Shown: one piece after another, positions 35,001-46,700 of the stretch
How the letters are laid out: each line of letters starts with the position of its first letter
Numbering within the stretch: the first letter of the stretch is position 1
Source of the DNA: Ischnura elegans
Taxonomy: Eukaryota > Arthropoda > Insecta > Odonata > Coenagrionidae
Direction: 5' to 3'
Length of the DNA: 64,000 bases
Assembly: GCF_921293095.1 (NCBI RefSeq)
Contig: NC_060254.1
Span: 7,440,001-7,504,000, forward strand
Program-made: the position numbers and the translations under genes
The notes under the pieces: model-generated
The model's database searches: none
The model's input: the letters and a program-made list of their open reading frames with translations, nothing else
What the model was told of the DNA's origin: nothing

Positions 35001-36087
35001 CGTGAATTGCATCCATATGTCATCTTCTCCCAAAGCACCATGATCGTGTCTTACAAATTAACCGCAACCACTGATTTTGGGTACTCATCTAAATGTTCCA
35101 GACAGAACATTAATGTTTTAAGATGCGTTACTGATGGGTTCTCCCTGTCCCTGCATATTCCTGTTCTTTTGAATTTTGGAAAGAAACGTTGTTCGCTTAC
35201 GAGTAGAAAAATATTACATTGAATATAAGTTTGTAAATTATACCCCTTGTGTCATTCCATCCTTTGGGATTTTTACCATCTCATTCATCGTGTTGGATCT
35301 AAGATTTTATCATCATTTACAGTCACTGTAAAAGATCAACTTTCGGCTACTATGCTTAGGCCCAACACTGAAACGGCAAAATCAGAGATCCCGTGATGGG
35401 TCTGTCTGATGATAGCATTTGTTTTCAGGATGTTCGTTGCAATTTTAAACTTTATTTCCGCTACATTTAATATACACGAGGACTGAGAAGTACTAGGATT
35501 TTGCGTAAATCTATTTTTTTTATTTTATTTGCAAAAATTTTCCATTTCTCATAATACTTAATGCAGACGATGGATTTGCATCTGCTTCTGGTACTGCCCG
35601 GCAACGTCGAGCTCTCCGGCATGTATTTAATCTTCATCATCTACCTGCTAAACAATCGAATAATAAATATCCATTATGCTTCTGCAAGGGAAAATATTTT
35701 CAATAGCTTATAGAATTATTCTTAATGCTTTGTAGGCGTCAGAATTCCTCCCTATCCTATGTTCTTTTAGATGTTTTAATAACCAAGATGGCCATTCGCC
35801 TTAAAAACCTGGAAAGCCAGGATTATTTTTTATTTCGGGATTCAATTTCATATCTAAAGTACTCTTGTTTAGTCTAACGCATATTTCCGGTACAGCCGCC
35901 ACCTCTACCGCGCTTTCTGATCGGAAGAAGACGAAATTAATGCGATAAGGAGTTATATTCCTAGTGGCGAACAACTGCACCAAACCGCCACGCTCCCTAT
36001 ATTGTAGGCAAACTCGAAGATATCACTATAAAGATAAAACAGTTATTTATTTCCACAGATTTTATTTCTTAACCGGCTTAGGTTTTG
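32013..36087. other. Intergenic, no gene; several repeat-like patches
   Basis: No host exon supported. At 33740-33890 the trinucleotide family AGTACT/AGTACC/GTATTC recurs in both orientations (for example GAGTACTCAAGTACC), resembling subterminal repeats of a hAT element. At 34012-34285 a block begins CAGGGTCGGAAC and ends in GC-rich GGGGCACGTGCCC, probably a decayed element. C-rich and CT-rich DNA continues to 34640. Confidence 0.4.
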
Positions 36088-36095
36088 ACATCATA

Positions 36096-36411
36096 CAAGG
36101 GCGTACCCAGGATCAAAACTAGGAGGGGCAAGCCGCGGTCGTTCAAGTTGTAATATTTTAGCACAGGAAAGGTTAATAAAACCAAAATTTTAAGAAAATT
36201 ATGACAGCAATTTATTTGTTTTATTATTATTTGCTTGGATAAGTAATGATTTTTATTTTAGATTTCTGTCTAAAACTTATATCATTTTTCTTCAAAAGAA
36301 AATGTGTTCAAGACTTTGGTTTTGAACTAAAATTATTTTCACTTCTAGTGGGTGGGGGCAGAGAGGAGAAGGGCAGGTGGGGGGCAGCTGCCCCCGCTGG
36401 ATACGCCCATG
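36096..36411. mobile_element. hAT-like MITE, family GGGCGTACCCAG, copy 1
   Basis: 316 bp, starting CAAGGGCGTACCCAGG and ending CTGGATACGCCCATG, an imperfect inverted repeat. It is flanked by ACATCATA (36088-36095) and ACATTATA (36412-36419), an 8-bp duplication with one mismatch as expected for hAT. An internal GGGGGCAGCTGCCCCCGC palindrome sits near the right end. A second copy is at 55788-56050. Confidence 0.75.
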
Positions 36412-36419
36412 ACATTATA

Positions 36420-37994
36420 AACTGTCAAGATATAAGTGTAGGCATATACTGTCGAAGCCTAGGTCGGTAAAGATATAAAATCTGTGGTAATAAAACAACT
36501 GTTTTGTCTTTATCATGCTATCGAATCTCGATTTCCACCAGGTATCGCCTAAGACTCAAACTGGAAGAATTTGTTTTTCGCTATTAAATCTTTCTCTGAT
36601 GCACTCCCTCACCGTAAGAAGACGTAATTGATGTCATATCACAACTGGAACACTGTAGAATCATCTTATGAATGCAAATTCCACCCAATAAGCGACATGT
36701 CTCTGTTAAATGAGAAAATATGTGTTTTTCACCTGAGAAATCGCCATTTTTCAATACTAGAAAAGGATGCGCGGCTGTAAACGTCCGATTGAGCTCACAT
36801 TTTGCGCTTTCTTTTGGACTGTACTGGATTGGTAAGATAACAAAAAAACCGATAGTACTTTGAAACTTCGTGATTTTGTCATCACCCTAGTGGTACATAC
36901 CGAGCGATTGTTCTTTTCATACCATCCAGTTATTTGAACACCCTTACTCGAGTAAATTTTTCCATCTCACAACAATCTTTGATTCGTATTAGGATTCTCT
37001 CAACTGCGTTCCAATTTATTCTCCAGTCAGAGAGTACTCTAACTATTCTCCCTCGCAATTTTCTTTACAATAGATTTTACCACCCAGGAGCCCAAACCAT
37101 TCAAAGTCCCATACTGAAGCCGAATTGGCGATGCCGCTGAACCATGCTTCTGCATTGGAGAACAACAAACCCTGTTGAGTTGGAAGGGAGGGCCTATTCT
37201 ATTCTTCCGTGCGGTCGGAGAGGAGAATGCAGCTCATCGAGGAGCGGAATTTGTCCACCAAAGCGACCTTCTTGGTCGAGTGCTTACGAGTCTTAGGTAA
37301 TTTAAGTTAAAAATTATTCTGTAGCGGTCATTTATTCCGCGGAAAGCATTTCGGTGCGTACCTATCGCTGGGTAGGACATAGCAGGTAACAATTGAAAAG
37401 CCATTTTATCGCACCGATTAGATGCGTCGCGGTAAATACTTCAAAATTACCTCGCGATCGTGGTTATGTAGAATGTCCGAATGTTAATTTGAAAATCAAT
37501 ACGAATTCATACTATTTTCCAAGAAAATTATAATTTAAAAAAAGAAGCACAAAGCATGAGAAGAATGTTCACTTCAGGCGTTCGCAAGGAACTTTTCTTG
37601 TTTTCAGCTGATTAGGAGGAAAAACTTCCAACTTCGATTCACCGTCAGTAAAACGGGACGTCAGTAAGAGGGCTTTATTTATACTACTGAACAAAATGGT
37701 AACAGTTGAGGGTGAATAAACTATAACTACAGAATTCAGAGCGAGATTTCTTTCAACCGAAAGTACCATGGCTTACAATACATATCTTTTGAGGGTAACT
37801 GGGTGATAAGGGAAAAACTTAGAAGCCAACTATTCATCGGTTTTCGTAAAACTCAGCTGACATTTTTCTATTATTCATCTGTCTTCACCGCCCCTAGAAT
37901 AGCGCATTAAAGAAAATATTATAGAAAATCTTACCCACGAAAAGTTTAAATATTGGTCTCCGGGAAAGTGCAAAATCTTACATAGCGCATTAAA
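36420..37994. other. Intergenic, no gene recognised
   Basis: Mostly AT-rich. One exon-like string at about 37219-37296 begins with ATG and ends at a GTAATT donor-like site, but nothing pairs with it. Confidence 0.35.
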
Positions 37995-38140
37995 GGCCAT
38001 AGCAACGGGGGGAATCTAACGAACAACAACGTACGACGAACACAAACACATGTGCCCTGGATAGGGGCAGCCTACCCAGGCTCGACTCGAACCCGCGACC
38101 TTCGCTTAGCCAAGCGTGGACGACACCGAGGCCGATAAGG
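37995..38140 (-). repeat. tRNA-derived SINE head
   Basis: The minus strand reads CGCTTGGCTAAGCG, then GGTCGCGGGTTCGAGTCGAG with a perfect box B (GGGTTCGAGTC, plus strand 38084-38094). A short body with CCAGGGCACATGTG follows. The Pol III promoter layout is clear. The stems do not form a complete tRNA, so this is a SINE rather than a tRNA gene. Confidence 0.7.
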
Positions 38141-38749
38141 TAAATTTAAGGGGTAAATTCTGTTTTGGACGAGTAATCAGTTGCAAAAAAATCAAAATAT
38201 GACCAGTCGAGAATTATGCATCCTATTCGAGGACCGCTTCTCCGGTGAATAGTTTGAAACGTCGCGACGTTTCGAGGAAAAAAATAATCTGGCAAGTTAT
38301 GCACAATTTCTTTGAGAATATGTAAGGGAATTTTCAACTTCCTGGCTCAAAAATATTGTTTCTGAGGTTTTGGCCAGCTTTTTTCGATTCTAGCCCACTT
38401 ATATGCGTCGCTGTGAAAAACCGCCCAGCATTGCTTCCGAGTGGTCAGAGGTGGCATTCGCTTGGCGATAAGTGTCCGCATAATGACCTACTTCTCTCAC
38501 GAGATCCCATCGAAGCCGTCCGATCAATTTCCCGATGGGAGCGATTCTACCGAGACCCATCTGTGCGTGAGTGAAACTTATCATCGTCCAGGGGGCTATA
38601 TGTATAAACGGGACCAAGAGGACCTCTAAGACACGAGAAAAACATTCAGTCTCGTAATCTTATTTCTTTTTATGAATTATGCGCTGCAACATGCGGTGTC
38701 CCTCCACAGTGATAGCTTCACGCCACAGGGCGCGCACATGCCATATATT
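38141..38749. other. Intergenic, no gene recognised
   Basis: No supported exon. Overlapping frames on both strands at 38356-38630 are chance frames. Confidence 0.4.
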
Positions 38750-39069
38750 CCCTGATAAAAATAAACTCCTCCATTGAGGAGAGGTCTACTCCTCCATTGA
38801 GGGTAAGGGAAGGATAGGTGTACCCTTCCTAAACCCTTCAGCAAGGGTACACGAAGGGTATTTTAGAACATTGGTGGGTAGGCCCTCTCCTTCCTGGAGT
38901 GTACAGGAAGGGTTCTGCCAGCCTCAATGAAGGGTAGGACCAATATAAAAACTAAAAATCCATAAATTAACATAAAAATTTTAAAAATCGCTAAGCAACT
39001 GAATTAAACTAATGGGGATGAGTAGTAACAGTGATTTATAAAATTATAAGACAGAAAAAAAATTGACCT

Positions 39070-39150
39070 ACACTCAGCCTTGAACTCAAAACCCACACAC
39101 TAGAGGATGATGACCTAGCGTCTTGAGAACTTCGGCTATCGAGGTACTAG
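39070..39150 (-). repeat. tRNA-like sequence (SINE head) inside the TIR element
   Basis: The minus strand reads CGATAGCCGAAGTTCTCAAG, then ACGCTAGGTCATC and GGGTTTTGAGTTCAAGGC. It resembles a class II tRNA body with box A- and box B-like strings, but both boxes are degenerate. Confidence 0.4.
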
Positions 39151-39401
39151 TGAGGCACTGCTTCTTAACAAAATTTATACTACAAAATCTTAAGAACAGA
39201 TTCGCACCCGAGTCTATGTGGAAGAAAGCTGTGACTTTTTTCTACCCATTTCGTTTCAGAAAATAAGATCGGCATAGAAATACCAAACTTCACTCTCGCC
39301 ATGTCTCATTGTCAGCCACACAAATAGGTTACATCCTAAAAATGTGAATGAAAGAACTTCTAAATGAGCTTTTTTCACACAATTATAGAATCTATTGTGT
39401 A

Positions 39402-39628
39402 CAGTGGCGTAGCCAGGAATTTCGTACGGGGGGAGGGGGGGGTCCAAAACCGGGTGGGGAAATTTTTGAAAAACGGGATACTAAGTAATGGGCTTTCAAC
39501 TAATTCAAACATTTTTCATAGTCGAAAAAACTTCAATAGTTTAAGAAATATTTTTAAATTCATTATTTTTCAGTATTTTGTTTTCTTTTATGAAGGAAAA
39601 TGATTGTTTTTTTATACTTCGGGGGGCA
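39402..39628 (+). mobile_element. Partial MITE, CAGTGGCGTAGCCA family, nested
   Basis: Starts with an intact left end CAGTGGCGTAGCCAGG and G-run, then shares ATTTTTCATAGTCGAAAAAA and TTTTATGAAGGAAAAT with the copy at 30508-30770. The right inverted end is missing. It lies inside the 38750-39992 element. Confidence 0.65.
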
Positions 39629-39992
39629 GAGGGTACGATTCAAAGACTGCTTACGTTCTTGTACAGAACTCAATGCTCTTTAGCAGGTGAAAGTAGCTGA
39701 GGAGACACTTTGAGAATATTTTTTCGTCAGTTATAAATGATAAGTCCCAAAGAAGGGCACACAAAGGATTTTTCTATTCTTCCCTTACCCTTAACGGTGG
39801 GTAGAGGAAGGGTTGACGGATGGTAAGTGAAGGAGTTCCAAGGAAGGGTACACGAAGGATTTTTCTATCCTTCCCTTACCCTTAATGGTGGGTAGGGCGT
39901 GGGTTGTGCAAGGGTAACTACCCACCATGAAGGCTACTACCCTTCCTTTACCCTTCCTTAACCCACCATGGTGGAGTTTATTTTTATCAGGG

Positions 39993-42900
39993 TTCAGTTC
40001 CATCTCAATAAAAATGTTTCCACATTATGGAAGACATTTTTATCACTGTATAATAACATTAAATTGCAACTGCGCAATCTGCAACACAGTTAACGATGTT
40101 TAGAACAACATTGACGTCACGTGCACGACGTGCTGGAACAGAACGAGACGACTGCTCAGCGAGAGGAAGGGGTGGGCAGTAGGGTGGGCGACAAATAATA
40201 TATTTTTATTTCCAAGTTGTAATAGCTCGGAAAAGTTGCGAATTGAATAGACAAAGCAAAAGAAAATAAATGGGTTGACATCTTCCGGTCGCGGACAGGC
40301 CCTTAAGTTTAACGAAATATAAAAAAACTACATTTTTGCTATAATTTTTTTATTTTTTTAATTAGATGCTTTCGTTGGCCACGCCTTCAAATAGAGCATT
40401 AAAACATTGTGTTTAAACTCGGTTGAGAACAGTTGATATCTTTCAGAAGCGCATAGGGCCTAAAATTTGCCAAAATATTGAAAATTTCACATTTTTATGA
40501 GTTCTTTCTAAAATCTTTCATACAACTTTTTTAAGCGTAACAGTTACAGTATTTTTGTTTTTGAACATAACAACATTGTGTTTCAATATGGTGTGAATAA
40601 ATGAACAACTTCCAGTCGCTTTATGACTCCAATGCTATAAAAAAACAGTGCCTGAAAAAAGATACGTCCATGACGTGATGGGTTACAGCAGTAACAACGG
40701 GCATGGTGCTTTTTGTCTTGCTCCGTATTTAAAAATTGAAATCTAAGAAGATTGTGCCGTTTGGACTATATTGAATATTGGTATAGCCTTATTGTAACTA
40801 GAAAGCTTCGTATCTATCAATTATAGCTTAAAAACTTAATTGCTGTCAGATCTGCTTCGCGTTAGGTCTCATTCTTTTTTGAACCTCGTGCGTGTCAAAC
40901 AATTGCTGAAAACTATCGAGATATCTGCGGGCTCAGAAGGTGACTCACCAAGCATTAGGCCTCCAGAAACAGGGAGAATCGAGGCTGGTAGGCTGAAAAT
41001 AGGTGAGTTGCTGAGATGGGGTAGGGATGAAACATGTTTCAATTGTTCCCGTGTAACTTGATATTTTCCTTCAAAGCTAATGATTTATGGTCTGTGGTGT
41101 CTCGAGAAGGAAAAAAAGTCAGGGGCGTGGGCTCAGTATGAGATTCATACCATGTGCCTGTCATGTTTTGCCTTAAAATTTTCTACGGCTGAAATACTGT
41201 TCCATATTTACTATGAGAGCTTTTAAACAAAATGTTTCATGAGTAGGACAACCACTGCAGTGCAATGGCTCGTGCGAAGAGAGGAATGGAACTCTTCCCA
41301 CTCCCTCTTATGGGATGCTGCAGTCACTGAAGCATTAATTCAAAAAACAGATTCGACATCTTCAGCAAATTTGGATCGGAAGTATCTGATCTGACCATCC
41401 CTAGTTTCAATGCTTTATAATTTTTATTGCACTCACTCACAGCTAAAAATGATGCATCAAATGAAAAAGTAACTCAAAGTTTTTTTATGGCAGCAATGTG
41501 CATGTGCACCCAATATTTCTGCTGCAATTCGTTAGAAAGCCTTAGCAGTAATGAAGGTGACTTGAGAACAGAAAGCTAGTAATGCTTCAACTTGCAACGA
41601 TGGTATCTGCAGTTGCTGTGCAATGTGCGCTCCATATTAAGTTTGTCTCCGCCAGCCGAAGAAGACCCTTCTGGCCTGCAGCTACCCCTCCTATGGCAAA
41701 GCGCTGCCACCACAGGCCAAAGTTTAATTTAAAAAATTCACAAAACCACTCTCACATTTATAAGCCAGAGAAGAATGTAAATGATGAACCAAATGCAGGA
41801 AAGAAAGAAGTTACTCCCAAAACCTACCATCACTGAGCTCCCATAAATATGCAGACTGCAAGACAGAATGATCGAATACTCTTCCTAAGGTAACACTGCA
41901 TAAAATATTTCTCCACAAACGACCATGACCATATGCTAACACGTACTCAAAACCTTACTTTACCCTAATCCATATAAAGCCAGCAAAATGACAAAGTTCG
42001 GACTTTGGGGGACTTTGCATTGAAAAGAATAAATTATTCATGGTAAAAAGAATTGGACTGATGGCATCATCATTGCTTTCACTTCACTAACTAACCCGTG
42101 ACCCTCTTCATCAAGTTTCACACACAGAGTGGACAGAAAGTGAAGTAAAGAAAATGGATAATGTAAATGAAATATGACATCAGACCACTCGCAAGAAATG
42201 TCCACCTTCAGAAAAAAATAGATCTTTAAATAGATCTATAAATAAAAGTATGGACAAAAATTGGACCATTAGTCATAGATACAATTTTTTTGTTCCTCAG
42301 GCTATCATAAAAATATACTTACCACAGATGTTAGTTATAAAAACTGTCCCCTATTTTTAGACCCTGCTTCAATGCAAAAATAAGTTTTTGGAATATCAGT
42401 TTACACCACTATTCAAAAACAGAATCAAAGAACGCAAGAGTGCATAATGCTCAACTAATGAAATAGGATAAGCTATGGAGACTGAAGTTTGAAAAAAGTT
42501 TACGAAATCAAAAATTAACATTGAAAAAGCAGAAGAATATATTATAAAAAATTTGTAATCAGGATTTAAAAAAAGAATGAATACCCAACTATAATGAAGA
42601 CGAAGGTGTTCCAAAGGAATAAGCTCTTTTAATTCCTCTACTTAATGATAACCTTACAATAGTTTTCCAATATGGAAAATATTTTGGCCATGAAATAAGA
42701 ATATTTTATCATTTACACACTGACCTTCACGTTTTACAGCAATTTTCAGATACATACTTCCAATTAACAATATCTTGCAGCAACAGTTCATTTCCAAGAT
42801 TAATTCCAAACTCACTGAAAATTAAGTTATCCGCCATTGAAAGAATATATATGAGCATAAAACCAATGGAATTAATTGTAAGTTTGGAACTTTAAATTAC

Positions 42901-43461
42901 CTCATGTCATGGAAGCGACTGCTTTCCAAAAAACAGCCCTTGCCTGATAGCTATCAAGGCTATTAGTTCTTGATTTCTAAGAATCAGTTCATTTATATTG
43001 GCTGCAATCCAACTCGGAGATTCTAAGTACAAAAATGCACACTATGTCCAAAGCAGAATATCAAGCATTATAATATTTTTTGCATGAATAAATTACCACG
43101 CCATAAATTAGTTTAAAACAATATGTAGTTACTCCTGATTTGTAAGAGGTAGCTTCTACCATTAACTCTTACCATTACTTAACAGTGATTTATCGGAACA
43201 AAATTTTAATGTTCAATAGATTATTTACAAAAACTACATTACGCTGAATTTAAATTCGGTGCATACGTTCCCTGATCACAAAATCATTATTGAATAAAAC
43301 TGGGCCCAGTTTAAAAAGTTTCCTAGCTGGTAACACGCACAAAATTTTGATGATCATATTGCCATTCTTTCCTTTTGAATGAAAATATACTTTGAATGCA
43401 TTTTAAGCCAAAATTTATCAAAATAGTCCACAATATGTATGACAGCAGCAAGCAGTTAGAA
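39993..43461. other. Intergenic, downstream flank of TUBGCP4
   Basis: No host exon supported. The last few hundred bases must hold the TUBGCP4 3' UTR. A minus-strand ATTAAA poly(A)-signal candidate is at 43205-43210, about 250 bases past the stop; I cannot tell whether it is used. The frame at 41582-41836 has no supporting structure. Confidence 0.4.
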
Positions 43462-43785
43462 TCAATCGGACGTGATTCCGGTGCACCGTCTGTTCCGTTG
43501 GCTGAACCACCCGTTGTAGTCGAGCCTCAAGAGCAGCTGGGAGAGATGGATTCCACTGGGATGCGACCTCAGGCCAGACAGGAGTTGCATGAGGAACACA
43601 ACGCGTCTCTCCAGCTCCGTTGCCATGGCATCCGCCCACCGACTGCCCGCACTGCTCCCGTGCGCTTCCACCGGCACAGCGCCCTCTTCCTGCTCCTTCA
43701 GCCCCTCCTCGCGAACCGCATCAGTCCTTGTCTCGGCACAAAATATTTCCGCCATGCTCAGAAGATGCAACAAGCACCCATGAAC
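43462..43785 (-). CDS. TUBGCP4: TUBGCP4 exon 12 (last, with stop)
   Basis: Residues 567-673 and a TGA stop at 43464-43462. Acceptor TGTCTTTTAG after a 4.6-kb intron. Encodes VHGCLLHLLSMAEIFC and the closing LSQLLLRLDYN. It is much more GC-rich than its surroundings. Plus-strand frames across it are shadows. Confidence 0.9.
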   Translation of the reverse strand, partial: VHGCLLHLLSMAEIFCAETRTDAVREEGLKEQEEGAVPVEAHGSSAGSRWADAMATELERRVVFLMQLLSGLRSHPSGIHLSQLLLRLDYNGWFSQRNRRCTGITSD

Positions 43786-46700
43786 CTAAAAGACATACGC
43801 TAGTTTCAACCAATCGGTAATAAAATATTTGCAAATAAAGAACACCCTTATCACTTCAGACAATTCACTAGTTCCTCAACAACAGTCATTATGTGTCACA
43901 ATTATGGAGTATGAGCGACTAGTTTAGCTTAACACGTTGCGTACCGAGGTATTTAAATTCCAAGGAATGCCGTTTCTGGGCGGAGGTGTTGAGATTGGAA
44001 ATATGTGCCTATTAGGGCGTAATGCCTTTGCTTTAAACATGGTTAAAAAGCTAATGTTTAGAATATAACTTTACCCAATCAAATGTTAAGATGCATCAAT
44101 TCATTAAGAATAATGAACAACAACTGAAAACATACTAACGAATACGTATTGTACGCTTTTAAATTGTTTAGGTTGACGTGCCTAAATGACGAGAATCTTC
44201 GTCAGCCGTCCGGTACGTTCGGGAGAAAAATTACGAGAATTCTCGCCATCCGTATGCAACGTGTTAAGTGATTTTGTCTGATGACAGGAAATCCGAATGC
44301 CAATTGAAGTTGGAAGGAAAAAATATCTCCCACAACTAGTTTTTCGATCATATTAGGAAACTGACATAACCATTTGGAAGATTTTTTTCTCACAAACTTT
44401 GGTTGGCACTTGGATTTCCTGTCTTCACACATATTCATATATTTTCACACCATATTACTCATTTAAAAATTCCATTATCATCTTAAAATTCAAGTTATAG
44501 AGAGTAAACATTCCTCCTGAATCTGAAGGGGAAGAAATAACATCTTAGAATACAACAAGTTAAAATTTTGATGCTTGAGATGCAGGAAAATTTCACAAGT
44601 TTTAACATTACACATCCTGAAAGTTTCAAAATAATATCGTCTGTTTCAAGCAAGAAATATGTCACACAAAAATGACCAGCCAAATGGGATGTGTCCTTTT
44701 CAGAGATTATGCAGGTTATCCTCAGCTAATACTGAAGCAACTTCTCCCACAGAAGTAATAGAGCAATTTCACACTATAGCATTTTAACCATTTTCATGAT
44801 GACTTCTACAATAAGGTCTTCAATTCAATCTTTGAAAAGACAGTGAACCTCAATTTCTTCTTGAATAAATTTTACGTGATAAATATTAAATAAACAGCAT
44901 TAACTTGGCTCATAACTCACTTTTGGAGAAAGACATGATTCAATATTAAGACAGACATGAATACCAAACAATTTACAAAATAAGTATTCAAAAGAATGAA
45001 TCAACTGGCTGCTAGAAATTTTAAAGATAACAGACACTGCAGGTCTCACAAAAGTAAAAAAGGCAGTATGTAGCAGGTTTCCCAAATACTCTAATTTTTG
45101 TAAATAACTTGAGAGAGATGACCCTCCAAAGGCATTCTCCTTCACCATTTCCGAGGGATTTGACAACATAACCAATTTTTAGGCAAAGAAAATGATATGG
45201 TGGTCAATGGCAATTATAAATAAATTAAAATGACACATGTCATCTCTCTAAATGCTAAACACCATTCACAGTAATGAGTAAGTGAAGCAGGAATGATTGA
45301 CTATGAAATGAATGGTGAAGTATACACAATGTGAGCATACAGAGTTTAAAAGCTTGAAATTCAAAGCATTGAGATGAAAAGCTGAGTGATACATACATAA
45401 GCTAACGTACAAGCCACAAACCAATTATCCACGTATAAGTCGACTCAAATGCTATCCCAACTTGAAATAAGTAACATTCTTCATGACTTGTTCATCTACC
45501 AGACAGTAAGAGACTAATTCTTATTTAAATAATTGGTAGCAAATTATGTGGTGATAGCCTTAACCGGCCAGCAATCTCAATATGAATCAAACTTTACCAT
45601 AGGAGCATTGTACCACAAATTTCCCAAACAATTTTGCAAAACTTGGAGAAGAGTTCGCTGAGATAGGGATTGAAAAAACTTGACCTCATTCAGATTGGAT
45701 AGAAAAATTAACACCATGAGACAGACTTAGAGACATAGTTCTAACAATTCATATACCTCTCCCGCAAACTCTTGTTTTGTCTTTTCGTTTTGACTTGACA
45801 ATCTGGCAAACTATGGGCCAAACTATACGAGGGCCATCAGAGGTTTAAGAATTCTTCCAATTGATTAAGAAGAATTAGAATTAACTTATTAATTGTTATC
45901 AATCTAGATTTTAAGTATCCACTCTTATCCCTAGAATCACTATCTGCCCACTTTACCACAAAGCTCATCACACAATTTCAGTAGATAGACATCCCAGAAC
46001 TTAATGCCTATTTCTAAATCCCAAAGGATTCAATTTAAAACATATTTGAACAAGGGAGATTAACTAATCTCATCAAATAGGTACAAAATTAAAATGATTT
46101 TCAATCACATCTCATAATTCATGCAATTCCTTTGCTTTGGTACTTACTGGATTTCCAACCTTAGTGGATACAGCTTCGATGTGCCCAAGACCCTGCATCT
46201 TTCATTACATTCCCATAATGATGATGAGAGGATAGAACATAGGATTTACGTGAGTCTCAAAAAGAAAAAAAAAGGCAACAGAAATTAAACAATTTTTAAG
46301 CAATGCTCAAACCATGCAAAGACCCAAATTACCACAGCTTAATACACATGCTGAAGCAATTTTTCAAAAAATATCTTATGAAGATGATGAGTACAGCAAA
46401 ATGGATGCGTGCGAATGGTAAACAACCGCTATGAGGACTGAAATACACATGTACAATGTGATTATCCACCATGTTTTACCAGAAAGTAAGAACTCTGACC
46501 CTATGATTCTCAAACAATTTAATTACGTTGGGTTCAAGGGCATTGGATTGGAATAATAATGTATGTCTGATTCAATCAGTTACAAGGAATTATTTCGTTA
46601 CAACCCTTAAGTCTCAAGTTTAACACAATTGTTATATGTAGATGATTTTTCATTGAATTTCTTTAGTTATTTTATTTGAGTTAAATGAACTTAAGGTGAA

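Larger units (their letters stand above)
38750..39992. mobile_element. Terminal-inverted-repeat DNA transposon, 1.24 kb, non-autonomous, with nested insertions
   Basis: Both ends share the perfect 20-bp inverted repeat CCCTGATAAAAATAAACTCC, continuing (T/A)CCAT. The subterminal regions are built from many variants of ACCCTTCC and AAGGGTA on both sides. A partial duplication of about 88 bp lies at 39750-39905 (AGGATTTTTCTAT, then CCCTTACCCTTAA, then GGTGGGTAG, twice). No transposase is visible. No clear target duplication was found (left flank ATATT, right flank TTCAG). Confidence 0.7.

Noticed and set aside
37219..37296. Exon-like ATG frame (24 codons) ending at a GTAATT donor
   Set aside because: No partner exon, promoter evidence or homology; too short to call.
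38040..38140. Possible tRNA gene on the minus strand
   Set aside because: Box B is perfect, but the acceptor and anticodon stems do not close and a SINE body follows.
43396..43803. Plus-strand frames opposite the TUBGCP4 last exon
   Set aside because: The minus strand carries the homologous GCP4 C terminus with correct splice phase; GC-rich coding DNA leaves open shadows on the other strand.
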